From NCBI GenBank assembly GCA_944390995.1, contig CALXSA010000036.1:1-14577 (forward strand): a DNA stretch of 14,577 bases. The letters are read 5' to 3'. This DNA comes from an uncultured Clostridia bacterium (GTDB taxonomy: Bacteria; Bacillota_A; Clostridia; TANB77; CAG-508). Below, in pieces: positions 1-6,504 of this stretch. Made by a program: the position numbers and the translations under genes. The notes beneath the pieces are model-generated. The model did not search any database, was not told the DNA's origin, and saw only the letters and a list, made by a program, of their open reading frames with translations. The stretch's first letter is position 1; each line of letters starts with the position of its first letter.

Positions 1-981
1 ATTTTAATTATCATATTAGTTTTGATAATTATAGCATTATTAAATTTTATGATATTTGCAATTATAAATAAAGATAAAGGATTTAATGTGAAATTTTCAT
101 TCATAGCTTTTGGAGACAATACAGAGAAAATATTTGAAAAAGAATACGAACCAGAAGAATTAGATAAAATTAAAGTAGATGTATCTTCTTCAAATGTTTC
201 TATCGAAAAAGCAGATGTAGATAAAATAAGAATTACAGCTTATGGAGATAAAGACGAAACAATAAATGAAACAATTACTGATAAAGAACTTTCAATAACT
301 AAAAGTAATGCAAAAGGATATATATTTGCAATGTTTTATTGGTGTGACGAAAAAATAATAATACAAGTACCAAATGAGAGTGATGAAGAATTTAATATAC
401 ATACATCTAGTGGGGATATAACAGCACAAAGTCTAGAAAATAACAATATCAATTTTGAATCTTCTTCTGGTAAAATTGAATGTGGAAATATAAATAATGG
501 AAGTTTCAAAAGTTCATCTGGAGATATCACAGTTGAAAGTGGTAATGAAATTGCTTTACAAGCAAGTTCAGGAGATATAAAAGCAGGCGATTTTAGCAAA
601 TTATCTGTAGAAGCATCTTCTGGAGATATTGTTGTGGGAACAATAGGAGAATGTACAGCAAAAACATCATCTGGAAAAATAGAGATAAAAGGTGCAAATA
701 GAATAAAAGCAGAAGCTTCTTCGGGAGATATTAGTGTAGAAACAATAGAAAATTATTGTGAGTTAAAGACAAGTTCTGGAAATATAGACATAAACTCATT
801 AAACATTACAGAAAATTCTAATATAAATGCTAAATCTGGAAATGTTAGAATAAACGAAAAAAATGATATATATGTTGAAACAGAAACAAACTCTGGAGAT
901 GCAGATGTAAAAAGCAACAACAGAATGGCAGAAATAGTATTAAAAATAACTACAACTTCTGGAAATATAGGAGTAAATTAA
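1..981 (+). CDS. DUF4097 family repeat protein, membrane-anchored (5' end outside window)
   Basis: The reading frame is open from the first base, so the true start lies upstream; the first possible internal start is TTG at 22. The visible N-terminus is a hydrophobic helix of about 20 residues followed by a Lys-rich stretch, consistent with a single-pass anchor. From about nt 395 to the end the protein consists of some eleven short repeats of about 20 residues, each with a core like SSGDI, SSGKI, TSGNI or KSGNV alternating with hydrophobic positions. This is the pattern of DUF4097 (putative adhesin) proteins, which are expected to fold as a beta-solenoid with a tight turn at each S-S-G. Family members often sit beside small membrane proteins and HTH regulators and are linked to envelope functions, but their biochemical role is unknown. 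The family call is firm; the function is not. Confidence 0.8.
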   Translation: MLIIILVLIIIALLNFMIFAIINKDKGFNVKFSFIAFGDNTEKIFEKEYEPEELDKIKVDVSSSNVSIEKADVDKIRITAYGDKDETINETITDKELSITKSNAKGYIFAMFYWCDEKIIIQVPNESDEEFNIHTSSGDITAQSLENNNINFESSSGKIECGNINNGSFKSSSGDITVESGNEIALQASSGDIKAGDFSKLSVEASSGDIVVGTIGECTAKTSSGKIEIKGANRIKAEASSGDISVETIENYCELKTSSGNIDINSLNITENSNINAKSGNVRINEKNDIYVETETNSGDADVKSNNRMAEIVLKITTTSGNIGVN

Positions 982-1022
982 AACACTAATTTACAGAGAT
1001 GAATTTAAAATGTTAAAAAGCA

Positions 1023-1055
1023 TTGCTTGTAGCAACGGACTGTTCTTTATATAAT
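1023..1055 (+). promoter_or_regulatory. Candidate promoter with overlapping inverted repeat, for the XRE gene
   Basis: A perfect -10 hexamer TATAAT lies at 1050-1055. The hexamer 17 bp upstream, TTGTAG at 1027-1032, is a poor -35. A perfect inverted repeat, TTGCT-TGT-AGCAA (1023-1035), overlaps that -35, which would suit autorepression by the downstream XRE protein. The promoter is moderately supported; the operator role is inferred. Confidence 0.4.
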
Positions 1056-1085
1056 AGTTTTAATAAAGAAAGGAGTTGTTGTAAA

Positions 1086-1595
1086 ATGTTAAAAGAAAAT
1101 ATTAAAGCAATAAGGAAGTCAAAAGGACTTTCTCAAGAAGAACTTGCTATAAAGTTAAATGTGGTTAGACAAACAATTTCTAAATGGGAACAAGGTTTAT
1201 CTGTTCCTGATGCAGAAATGTTAATCACAATATCAGAAGTTCTTGAAACACCTGTAAGTACTTTGCTCGGAGAAAACATTTCTGAATCCAAAGTTGATGA
1301 AATAAAAGCAATTTCTGAAAAATTAGAAATAATAAACTTACAATTATCACAGAGAAAAAATGAGAGAAGAAAAATAGCTCATTGGTTGCTAATTTCGTTA
1401 TGTGCAATTATAATGATTATTTTCATATCTTTAATTTTATTAAATAGCCCGTACTTAAATTGGGATTATAGTAATCCGGAAAATGCTGTTTTAGGAGTTG
1501 CTTTTCATTATTTTGAATGGTTGTTTATCAGAATAGCACCGATTATCCTTATTGGATTAATCATTGGTATTTTCTTAACTAGAAAAAAAGATTAA
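1086..1595 (+). CDS. Membrane-anchored XRE-family HTH transcriptional regulator
   Basis: A 169-residue protein. The ATG at 1086 is chosen because GAAAGGAG (about 1068-1075) lies about 10 nt upstream and the protein then begins MLKENIKAIRKSKGLSQEEL, the usual XRE N-terminus; an in-frame upstream start would add 21 non-conserved residues. Residues 3-62 form the Cro/C1-type helix-turn-helix, with recognition helix VRQTISKWEQG. A charged, coiled-coil-like linker (about 65-96) leads to two hydrophobic helices (about 98-119 and 146-164) and a short basic tail RKKD. The protein is therefore probably tethered to the membrane, possibly sensing an envelope signal. It has its own candidate promoter and a hairpin after its stop, so it is likely monocistronic. 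The DNA-binding role is clear; target genes are unknown, though the adjacent DUF4097 gene is a candidate. Confidence 0.85.
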   Translation: MLKENIKAIRKSKGLSQEELAIKLNVVRQTISKWEQGLSVPDAEMLITISEVLETPVSTLLGENISESKVDEIKAISEKLEIINLQLSQRKNERRKIAHWLLISLCAIIMIIFISLILLNSPYLNWDYSNPENAVLGVAFHYFEWLFIRIAPIILIGLIIGIFLTRKKD

Positions 1596-1617
1596 AATTA
1601 TTTAGATTACAAATTTG

Positions 1618-1649
1618 ATGAGAGTAGTTATATTGATAATTACTCTCAT
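1618..1649 (+). terminator. Hairpin after the XRE gene, probable terminator
   Basis: A 14-bp stem (1618-1631 with 1636-1649, one G-U pair) closes a 4-nt ATTG loop 22 nt past the XRE stop. The following bases are AT-rich but not a clean T tract, so termination may be weak. Confidence 0.45.
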
Positions 1650-1693
1650 TTATGATATTATTCTACTAAATGTAATAATTCGGAGATGATGTT

Positions 1694-1780
1694 ATGGTAG
1701 ACAAAATAGAAATAAAAGGAGCTAAAGTTCATAACCTAAAAAACATAGATGTAGATATTTTGAAAGGAGAAGAAAGATGA
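1694..1780 (+). pseudogene. 5' remnant of a UvrA-like excinuclease ATPase gene (28 codons)
   Basis: The ORF starts at ATG 1694, 8 nt after the CGGAG of a ribosome-binding site. Its product begins VDKIEIKGAKVHNLKNIDVD, which matches the strongly conserved N-terminus of UvrA and UvrA-like ABC ATPases (IKGARxHNLKNID). It never reaches the following Walker A: after ...DVDI the sequence becomes LKGEER and stops at TGA (1778-1780). That stop overlaps the ATG of the YccF gene in an ATGA arrangement, and the remnant's last codons supply YccF's AAAGGAG ribosome-binding site. I read this as a recombination remnant that now acts as a leader or translational coupler. A chance short ORF is unlikely given about 20 consecutive family-like residues. 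Confidence 0.6.
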
Positions 1781-2145
1781 ACTTTTTAGGTAATATTTTA
1801 TGGTTTATCTTTGGAGGTCTATTTAGTGGACTTTCTTGGATATTATCTGGAGTTTTATGGTGTATTTCTATTGTTGGAATTCCTTATGGAAGGCAATGTT
1901 TTAAATTCGCATCAATGTCTTTTGCACCATTTGGAAAAGAAATTCAATATGGTGGTGGAATCCCATCATTATTTGCAAATATCATATGGATTATTTTCTT
2001 TGGTATTCCAATGGCCGTGGAGAATTTCCTTTTTGGTTGTTTATGGTGCATAACCATAGTTGGAATACCATTTGGGTTACAATTCTTCAAAATTGCTAAA
2101 TTAGCTTTGGCACCTTATGGAGCAGAGATAGTTAAAACTAATTAA
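1777..2145 (+). CDS. yccF: YccF domain-containing inner-membrane protein
   Basis: A 122-residue, very hydrophobic protein with two homologous halves. Each carries the YccF (DUF307) signature: a Trp-rich helix, then LWCISIVGIPYG (about residues 29-40) or LWCITIVGIPFG (about 89-100), a Phe/Lys segment, and a closing APFGKEI or APYGAEI. The internal duplication and the length are normal for the family. Membrane location is clear from four or so hydrophobic stretches; the biochemical role is unknown even in E. coli. The start ATG at 1777 has AAAGGAG 5 nt upstream and overlaps the stop of the uvrA remnant, so translation may be coupled to that short ORF. A gap of 119 nt precedes the next gene, with no clear terminator. 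Confidence 0.88.
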   Translation: MNFLGNILWFIFGGLFSGLSWILSGVLWCISIVGIPYGRQCFKFASMSFAPFGKEIQYGGGIPSLFANIIWIIFFGIPMAVENFLFGCLWCITIVGIPFGLQFFKIAKLALAPYGAEIVKTN

Positions 2146-2264
2146 AAGATAGTTTTGACTAAGAACTAAAAAAATTTACGATAGATTATGTAAAAAGCAT
2201 AGCAATAAAGAATAATAAGAATTTTAAGATAATTATTTAATATATGGAATAAGGGAGATTTTAA

Positions 2265-2765
2265 ATGTTAACAATAAGACAAGAAAATAAAAATGATTAT
2301 GAAGAAGTGTATAATGTGATTAAAACTGCTTTTGAAACAGCAGAGCATAGTGATGGCAATGAGCAGGACCTAGTAGTTGCATTAAGAAAAAGCTACAATT
2401 TCATTCCGGAATTATCTTTAGTAGCAGTTATGGATAATAAAATTGTAGGATATATTCTATTTACTAAAATAAAAATAGGCAAGCAAGAAGAACTTGCTTT
2501 AGCACCTCTTGGGGTATTACCAGAGTATCAAAAACAAGGCATTGGAAGTGCACTTATCCAAAAAGGACATAAAAAAGCAAAAGAGCTTGGTTATCATTAT
2601 TCTGTCGTTTTAGGTAGCGACAAATATTATACAAAATTTGGATACATTCCTGCTAAAGAATATGGCATAAAAGCACATTTTGAAGTACCAGATGAAAATT
2701 TTATGGCAATTAAATTGAATGATACAGAAACAGAAATAAAAGGTATACTTGTTAAACGAATATAA
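2265..2765 (+). CDS. GNAT family N-acetyltransferase (YhbS-like), C-terminus altered by a junction
   Basis: A 166-residue protein whose ATG follows AAGGGAG about 9 nt upstream. It has the GNAT fold: N-terminal IRQENKNDYEEV, the beta strands PELSLVAV and IVGYILF, and the acetyl-CoA-binding motif A with LPEYQKQGIGSALIQ (about 85-99; the QKQGIG part binds the pyrophosphate). Next come LGYHYSVVLGS (108-118), YYTKFGY (121-127) and the C-terminal FEVPDENFMAIKL, the order seen in YhbS-type acetyltransferases. The substrate is not predictable. The tail is odd: family members usually end with a G-x-V-x-Y-P-x-x-F strand, but here the product ends GILVKRI because the gene runs into permease DNA at about 2740. 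The fold is probably intact up to residue 160. Confidence 0.85.
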   Translation: MLTIRQENKNDYEEVYNVIKTAFETAEHSDGNEQDLVVALRKSYNFIPELSLVAVMDNKIVGYILFTKIKIGKQEELALAPLGVLPEYQKQGIGSALIQKGHKKAKELGYHYSVVLGSDKYYTKFGYIPAKEYGIKAHFEVPDENFMAIKLNDTETEIKGILVKRI

Positions 2766-3267
2766 TGGACAAATGGAAGAACAAGGAGAAGACGACAAAG
2801 TAATCTCATTTACAGATATGGTAGGAACTTTAATGAGCTCTGTAACAACAATTGTAGATACAATTAGTTATGTGTTAATCGCATTTGTAGCAATCTCGCT
2901 TGTAGTTTCATCTATTATGATTGGTGTTATAACCTATATTAGTGTATTAGAGCGTAGAAAAGAAATTGGAATTTTACGTGCAATGGGAGCATCAAAACAT
3001 AATGTGGCACAAGTATTTAATGCAGAAACTATAATTATTGGGGCACTCGCAGGATTAATTGGTGTAGGAATAACATTGTTATTATTAATTCCTACAAACT
3101 CAATTATTAGCGCAATCTCAAATGGTGCAAATGTCAGGGCAGCGTTACCACTTGCAGCAGGAATTGCCTTAATTATAATAAGCATAGTATTAACATTAAT
3201 TGGGGGAATTATCCCTTCAAGAAAAGCAGCTAAAGAAGACCCAGTGCTAGCATTAAGAAGTGAGTAG
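2740..3267 (+). pseudogene. 3' fragment of an FtsX/MacB-type ABC transporter permease
   Basis: The open frame begins after TAA at 2737-2739, with no ribosome-binding site of its own; the first possible start is TTG at 2749, inside the GNAT gene. The roughly 175 residues match only the C-terminal domain of FtsX-type permeases. They show DKVISFTDMVG, a first helix (DTISYVLIAFVAISLVVSSI), the hallmark cytoplasmic loop VLERRKEIGILRAMGASKHN, two further helices, and the classic ending PSRKAAKEDPVLALRSE. The N-terminal helix, the large extracytoplasmic domain and the ATPase partner are absent, so it is almost certainly a nonfunctional remnant. Read with the uvrA remnant, it marks an illegitimate recombination zone. 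Confidence 0.75.
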
Positions 3268-3270
3268 CTG

Positions 3271-3294
3271 TTTTTGGGGACGGGGCAAAAGTTT
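3271..3294 (+). repeat. GGGGACGGGG-type motif, possible scar of a Y1-transposase element end
   Basis: A TTTTTGGGGACGGGGC stretch begins 3 nt after the permease fragment's stop. It is the most G-rich stretch in the window and stands out from AT-rich surroundings. Similar TTTTGGGGACGG strings occur at ends of IS200-like/REP-associated Y1 transposase elements in Clostridia, usually with an inverted partner. No partner or transposase is visible here, so this is at most a solo end. Confidence 0.25.
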
Positions 3295-3315
3295 ATGATA
3301 AAAGGCGAATAAATA

Positions 3316-3355
3316 AAAATAAGGTGGTTGTAAATTTTACAACTACCTTATTTTT
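3316..3355 (+). terminator. Intrinsic terminator (copy 1 of a repeated hairpin)
   Basis: The core stem pairs 3321-3333 with 3337-3349 (13 bp, one G-U) around a 3-nt loop. Flanking A and T runs extend it, and TTTTT (3351-3355) follows. The core is nearly identical to the hairpin at 6331-6360. It insulates the operon starting at 3366 from upstream transcription. Confidence 0.7.
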
Positions 3356-3365
3356 GTTCTAACTA

Positions 3366-3405
3366 TTGACATATTGTTATACGGTGTTATAATATAAATA
3401 TAACA
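3366..3405 (+). promoter_or_regulatory. Strong sigma-A promoter with palindromic operator for the GntR-ABC operon
   Basis: The -35 is TTGACA (3366-3371) and the -10 is TATAAT (3388-3393), both perfect, with a 16-bp spacer and an extended -10 TGT just before it. A perfect inverted repeat, TGTTATA at 3385-3391 and TATAACA at 3399-3405 with a 7-nt centre, covers the -10. YtrA-type GntR repressors are usually autoregulated through such AT-rich palindromes, so this is the likely operator (inferred). Confidence 0.7.
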
Positions 3406-3438
3406 GTTGAAAAAACATCACAGAAAGGAGATGATTTG

Positions 3439-3816
3439 GTGAATATTATAATTAGCAACAATAGCAGTATTCCTATCTATGAGCAAATAAAATCTGCAAT
3501 AAAGCAGGCAATTTTTTCGAACGAATTGAAAGAAGAAGATATGTTACCTTCTGTTAGAAGTATGGCAAACGATTTGAAAATAAGTTTTCTGACAGTAAAA
3601 AGAGCATATGACGAACTTGAACAAGAAGGTTTTATTAAAACTGTGCAAGGAAAAGGCAGTTTCATTGCTCCAAAGAATTTGGAATTAATAAAAGAGGAAA
3701 AGCTAAAAGAAATTCAGGAGCTCATTGAAAAAATTTATGATATTTCCAAAGTGTCAAATATTACTGAAGACGAGGTAAGAGAATTGTTTAAAATAATTTT
3801 CGGTAATGAATTTTAG
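3439..3816 (+). CDS. GntR family transcriptional regulator, YtrA subfamily
   Basis: A protein of about 125 residues. The GTG at 3439 is preferred because AAAGGAG (3424-3430) lies 8 nt upstream and the product then starts like the family (M-N-I-I-I-S-N); TTG at 3436 is possible but gives only 5 nt spacing. The N-terminal winged helix-turn-helix is clear: PIYEQIKSAIKQAI, then LPSVRSMANDLKISFLTVKR, AYDELEQEGF and the wing TVQGKGSFIAP. The C-terminal part (about 75-125) is a short helical segment rather than a ligand-binding FadR/HutC domain, which defines the YtrA type. Such regulators repress the ABC transporter genes next to them and often respond to cell-wall-active compounds. An ATPase and an ABC-2 permease follow immediately, and a palindrome overlaps the promoter, so autoregulation of this operon is the expected role. 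Confidence 0.88.
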   Translation: MNIIISNNSSIPIYEQIKSAIKQAIFSNELKEEDMLPSVRSMANDLKISFLTVKRAYDELEQEGFIKTVQGKGSFIAPKNLELIKEEKLKEIQELIEKIYDISKVSNITEDEVRELFKIIFGNEF

Positions 3817-3854
3817 GTGAATATCTAAAAATTATTAGAAAGGATGTAAAGAAA

Positions 3855-4719
3855 ATGAAAAATAACATTGAATTGCAAAATGTTTCAAAACAATATCAAG
3901 GTTTTAAATTAAAAAATATTAGTTTTAATGTGCCAGAAGGATGTATAGTTGGGCTGATTGGGGAAAACCGGAGCAGGAAAAACTACTACCATAAAGTCGA
4001 TACTAAACATTACTAATGCAGAGGGCACTATAAAAATATTAGGGAAGGACAATAAGAAGGAGGAAAAAGAGATAAAAGACAAAGTTGGAGTTGTGTTAGA
4101 TGATAGTTTCATGTCTGAATACCTAACGACAAAGCAAATTAATTCTATTATGCGAGACTTTTTTAAAACTTGGGATGAAAAAAAGTATTTTGACTATTTA
4201 AAGCAATTCCAACTTCCTACTAACAAACTAATTAAAGAGTTTTCGAGTGGTATGAAGATGAAATTAAAAATTGCAACTGCAATATCTCATAGTCCACAAA
4301 TTCTAATACTAGACGAGCCAACAAGCGGGTTGGACCCAATTGTAAGAAATGAAATTTTAGATGTTTTTAGAAAATATATAGAAGAAGATGAAACAAGGTC
4401 AATATTATTATCGACTCATATTACAACAGACTTGGAACATATTTCTGACTACATAATTTTTATAGAAAAGGGAGAGCTAATTTTTAACAAACCAACTAAT
4501 GACTTGCTAGAAAACTATGGAATTATAAAATGTAGCAAGGAAGACTTTGTTAAACTAGAGAAAGAGGATTACATTAAATACAAAAAGGGCAAATATCAAT
4601 ACGAGGTATTAACAGCAGACAAAAACAGAGTAAGGAAAAAGTATAACATAACAACAATTGACAAACCTTCTATTGAGGAGATTATGTTGTTATACATTAA
4701 GGGTGAAGTTGAAAAATAA
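3855..4719 (+). CDS. ABC transporter ATP-binding protein (YtrB-like) containing a +1 frameshift at CGG
   Basis: The gene starts at ATG 3855, after AAAGGATG, 38 nt past the GntR stop. Frame one encodes residues 1-38, ending VGLIGEN. The next in-frame codon is CGG (3969-3971), after which this frame stops at TAA 4014-4016 (53 residues). Skipping one C and reading GGA from 3970 gives GAGKTTTIKS, completing Walker A, and continues to 4719 for a normal product of about 287 residues. Downstream motifs are intact: VGVVLDDS in the Q-loop region (Asp rather than Gln), signature FSSGMKMKL, Walker B LILDEPTSGLDP and switch His in STHIT. A start at TTG 3958 would lack the first strand and half of the P-loop region and has no ribosome-binding site. 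The protein would power the ABC-2 permease encoded next. It could be a real pseudogene, a base error, or a recoded gene; see the findings. Confidence 0.75.
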
Positions 4720-4748
4720 TTACAATTTGGAAAGGAATGTTATTAATT

Positions 4749-5429
4749 ATGAACATGATTAAAGGTTTAATAAAAAAGGATTTGTATAATCTATCTAGCT
4801 ATAAAACGTCTTTGCTTATAGTTATAATTTTTTGCGGAATTGCAATTATAGGAACGGGGAACATTAACTTTGGACCTATTATTATATGCACTATTTTGGG
4901 AATGATTTCACTTTCTACATTCAGTTATGATGAAATGTCAAAATCAAACAAGTATATTTTAACACTGCCAACAAACAGAAAGGAAATTATAAAAGCAAAA
5001 TATATTTTGGCAATTAGCTTTACTATACTAGGCGGAATATTAGGAATGATTCTTACTGTAGCCATTGCCAATATAATGAACTATATAAGACCTGAAAATC
5101 TAATAGAGATAAATTACGAAAGCCTGATAAGCACTACCATTGGCGGGATGTTCGGCATATCATTAATTCAAGCAATACAAATACCAAGTATTTATAAATG
5201 GGGTGCAGAAAAAGGCAGAGTGCAAATGTTTATATTAGTTTTTATATTAATATTATTAGTACTTGGTGTGGGCTATTTAATTATGAATGCAAGTTTTAAT
5301 ATTAGTTTAGAAACAATAGAAAATGTTATGCAAAAATATGGAATAATACTTCTAATAGCCATTATGGGAGTTATGTATTATGTTTCATATAAAATATCCA
5401 ATAAAATATATAAGAATAAAGAAGATTGA
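4749..5429 (+). CDS. ABC-2 type transporter permease (PF13346-like)
   Basis: A protein of about 226 residues. Three in-frame ATGs are possible: 4737 lies only 1 nt from GGAAAGG (4729-4735), 4749 lies 13 nt away and 4755 lies 19 nt away; I prefer 4749, giving a start NMIKGLIKKDLYNL. It has about six hydrophobic helices. After the second comes YDEMSKSNKYILTLPTNRKE, which is typical of the ABC2_membrane_5 type permeases that partner YtrB-like ATPases. It is the third gene of the GntR-ATPase-permease operon, 29 nt after the ATPase. The substrate is unknown; related systems are linked to cell-envelope stress or antimicrobial peptide export. Its stop codon overlaps the -35 of the next promoter. Confidence 0.8.
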   Translation: MNMIKGLIKKDLYNLSSYKTSLLIVIIFCGIAIIGTGNINFGPIIICTILGMISLSTFSYDEMSKSNKYILTLPTNRKEIIKAKYILAISFTILGGILGMILTVAIANIMNYIRPENLIEINYESLISTTIGGMFGISLIQAIQIPSIYKWGAEKGRVQMFILVFILILLVLGVGYLIMNASFNISLETIENVMQKYGIILLIAIMGVMYYVSYKISNKIYKNKED

Positions 5430-5455
5430 CGTATTTTTTCATATTGTGATATAAT
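5426..5455 (+). promoter_or_regulatory. Sigma-A promoter for the CmpB-family gene
   Basis: The -35 is TTGACG (5426-5431), overlapping the upstream stop codon, and the -10 is TATAAT (5450-5455), with an 18-bp spacer. The TGTG just upstream of the -10 suits an extended -10 promoter. The 14 bases 5438-5451 recur exactly in the promoter at 10773. A 72-nt leader without obvious structure follows to the start codon. Confidence 0.65.
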
Positions 5456-5527
5456 TGGGACGAATATTGAACAGCCATAGGACTAGGCGCTAGCTCTATT
5501 TCAAAAGCAGGTGAATGAGGGATTAAT

Positions 5528-6337
5528 ATGGAAAAAGTAGCAAAAAAGAAAAAACAATTTAAAATATTTGGATATAGTATATGGAAAATTTTAGCATATT
5601 TTATTATGTACAGTATTATAGGTTATATTATAGAAACAATTTTTGGAATAATAACCAAAGGCACATGGGAAAGTAGACAAAGCTTTTTATACGGACCATT
5701 TTGCGGAATTTATGGATTAGGTGCTGTGGTTATGATTTTAGCACTACAACATTTTAACCAAAACAATAATAGGTTGTTTTTTGGAGGCTTTATTGTAGGC
5801 TCTGTTGTAGAATACGTAGTTAGTTGGGTAGGCGAAATAATATTGAATGTAAAATGGTGGGACTATTCTAATATGCCTCTCAACTTAAACGGAAGAATTT
5901 GCGTATTTTACTCTATCTTTTGGGGACTTTTAGCAATATACTTAATGTCTTACGTAAACCCGAGAGTAGATAGATTAATAGATTGGATGAAGTCAAAGAT
6001 AACAATTAATAAGTTGAAAGCAATAACTCTGATTATAACTATATTACTTTTCATAGATTGTGTGCTTACAGGATATGCTTTGAAATTTTTTATTATAAGG
6101 AAAGTGTATGAAAACAATATTCCAGTAGTAAATGAGGAGCGAGTGGAAGAAATATATGACGAGACTTACAGCAATGAGAAATTGTCAGAATTTATTTACA
6201 AATTTTGGGACGATAGAAAGATGATTAGAACGTTCCCTAATTTAAAAATACAGGATAAAAATGGAGATATTATTTATTTTAAAGACTACGTTGGAGATAT
6301 TCAACCTTATTACTATAAATTTGAGTTTGAAAGGTAG
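5528..6337 (+). CDS. CmpB-family putative ABC-transporter membrane protein (PF06541-like)
   Basis: A 269-residue protein; the ATG follows GAGGGAT about 6 nt upstream. After a Lys-rich cytoplasmic N-terminus (KKKKQFK) it has about five membrane helices (roughly 20-42, 58-75, 84-104, 124-143 and 164-190) and a soluble acidic C-terminal tail of about 75 residues. Two family signatures are clear: ETIFG followed by WESRQSFLYGPFCGIYGLG (about 36-65), and WWDYSNMPLNLNGRICVFYS (110-129). These identify the family named putative ABC-transporter type IV (CmpB), common in Clostridia and of unknown function; it carries no ATPase domain. It has its own promoter and is bounded by a hairpin at its stop codon, so it is probably monocistronic although it follows the ABC operon directly. 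Confidence 0.8.
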   Translation: MEKVAKKKKQFKIFGYSIWKILAYFIMYSIIGYIIETIFGIITKGTWESRQSFLYGPFCGIYGLGAVVMILALQHFNQNNNRLFFGGFIVGSVVEYVVSWVGEIILNVKWWDYSNMPLNLNGRICVFYSIFWGLLAIYLMSYVNPRVDRLIDWMKSKITINKLKAITLIITILLFIDCVLTGYALKFFIIRKVYENNIPVVNEERVEEIYDETYSNEKLSEFIYKFWDDRKMIRTFPNLKIQDKNGDIIYFKDYVGDIQPYYYKFEFER

Positions 6338-6360
6338 TTGTAAATCTTACAACTACCTTA
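6331..6360 (+). repeat. Hairpin at the CmpB-gene stop (copy 2 of the repeated hairpin)
   Basis: A perfect 13-bp stem (6331-6343 with 6347-6359) has a 3-nt loop. Base for base it matches 3321-3350 at 28 of 30 positions. The TAG stop (6335-6337) lies inside the left arm. The next bases (AATTATAAAG) are not T-rich, so it may be a weak terminator or an RNA 3'-end stabiliser. The remainder of the 227-nt gap up to 6564 shows only AT-rich sequence and the promoter at 6505. Confidence 0.7.
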
Positions 6361-6504
6361 ATTATAAAGTATGTGATATTGACTTTGTGCAATTTTATGA
6401 TGAAATTAACAAAAAGTAAGATATTGTGGGAAATATTACGAAAGTGTTAAAAAAATATTACAATTTAATAAATTAACCCGTATGAAAAAAAATCACCAAA
6501 ACAG

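Noticed and set aside
395..981. Repeated SSGDI-coding DNA as a CRISPR or tandem DNA repeat
   Set aside because: The periodicity is at protein level, the nucleotide sequence differs between units, and one intact open frame runs through all of it.
1811..2053. Alternate-frame open frame inside yccF
   Set aside because: The other frame gives the complete duplicated YccF signature; this one has no recognisable motif.
2155..2195. TTGACT at 2155 as a promoter for the GNAT gene
   Set aside because: No convincing -10 occurs at suitable spacing, so it is not listed.
3949..3975. Classic prfB-like or homopolymer slippage explanation for the ATPase frame change
   Set aside because: There is no stop codon at the shift site and no long slippery run, and the cotJC site lacks any such upstream element. 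The shared feature of the two sites is the CGG codon, not a homopolymer.
3958..4719. ABC ATPase as a free-standing ORF starting at TTG 3958
   Set aside because: No ribosome-binding site, and it would lack the first strand and the GLIGEN part of the P-loop that is encoded in the preceding frame from 3855.
5456..5527. Leader before the CmpB-family gene as a riboswitch
   Set aside because: Only a short CTAG-type inverted repeat is visible; the 72-nt leader is too short and unstructured for known classes.
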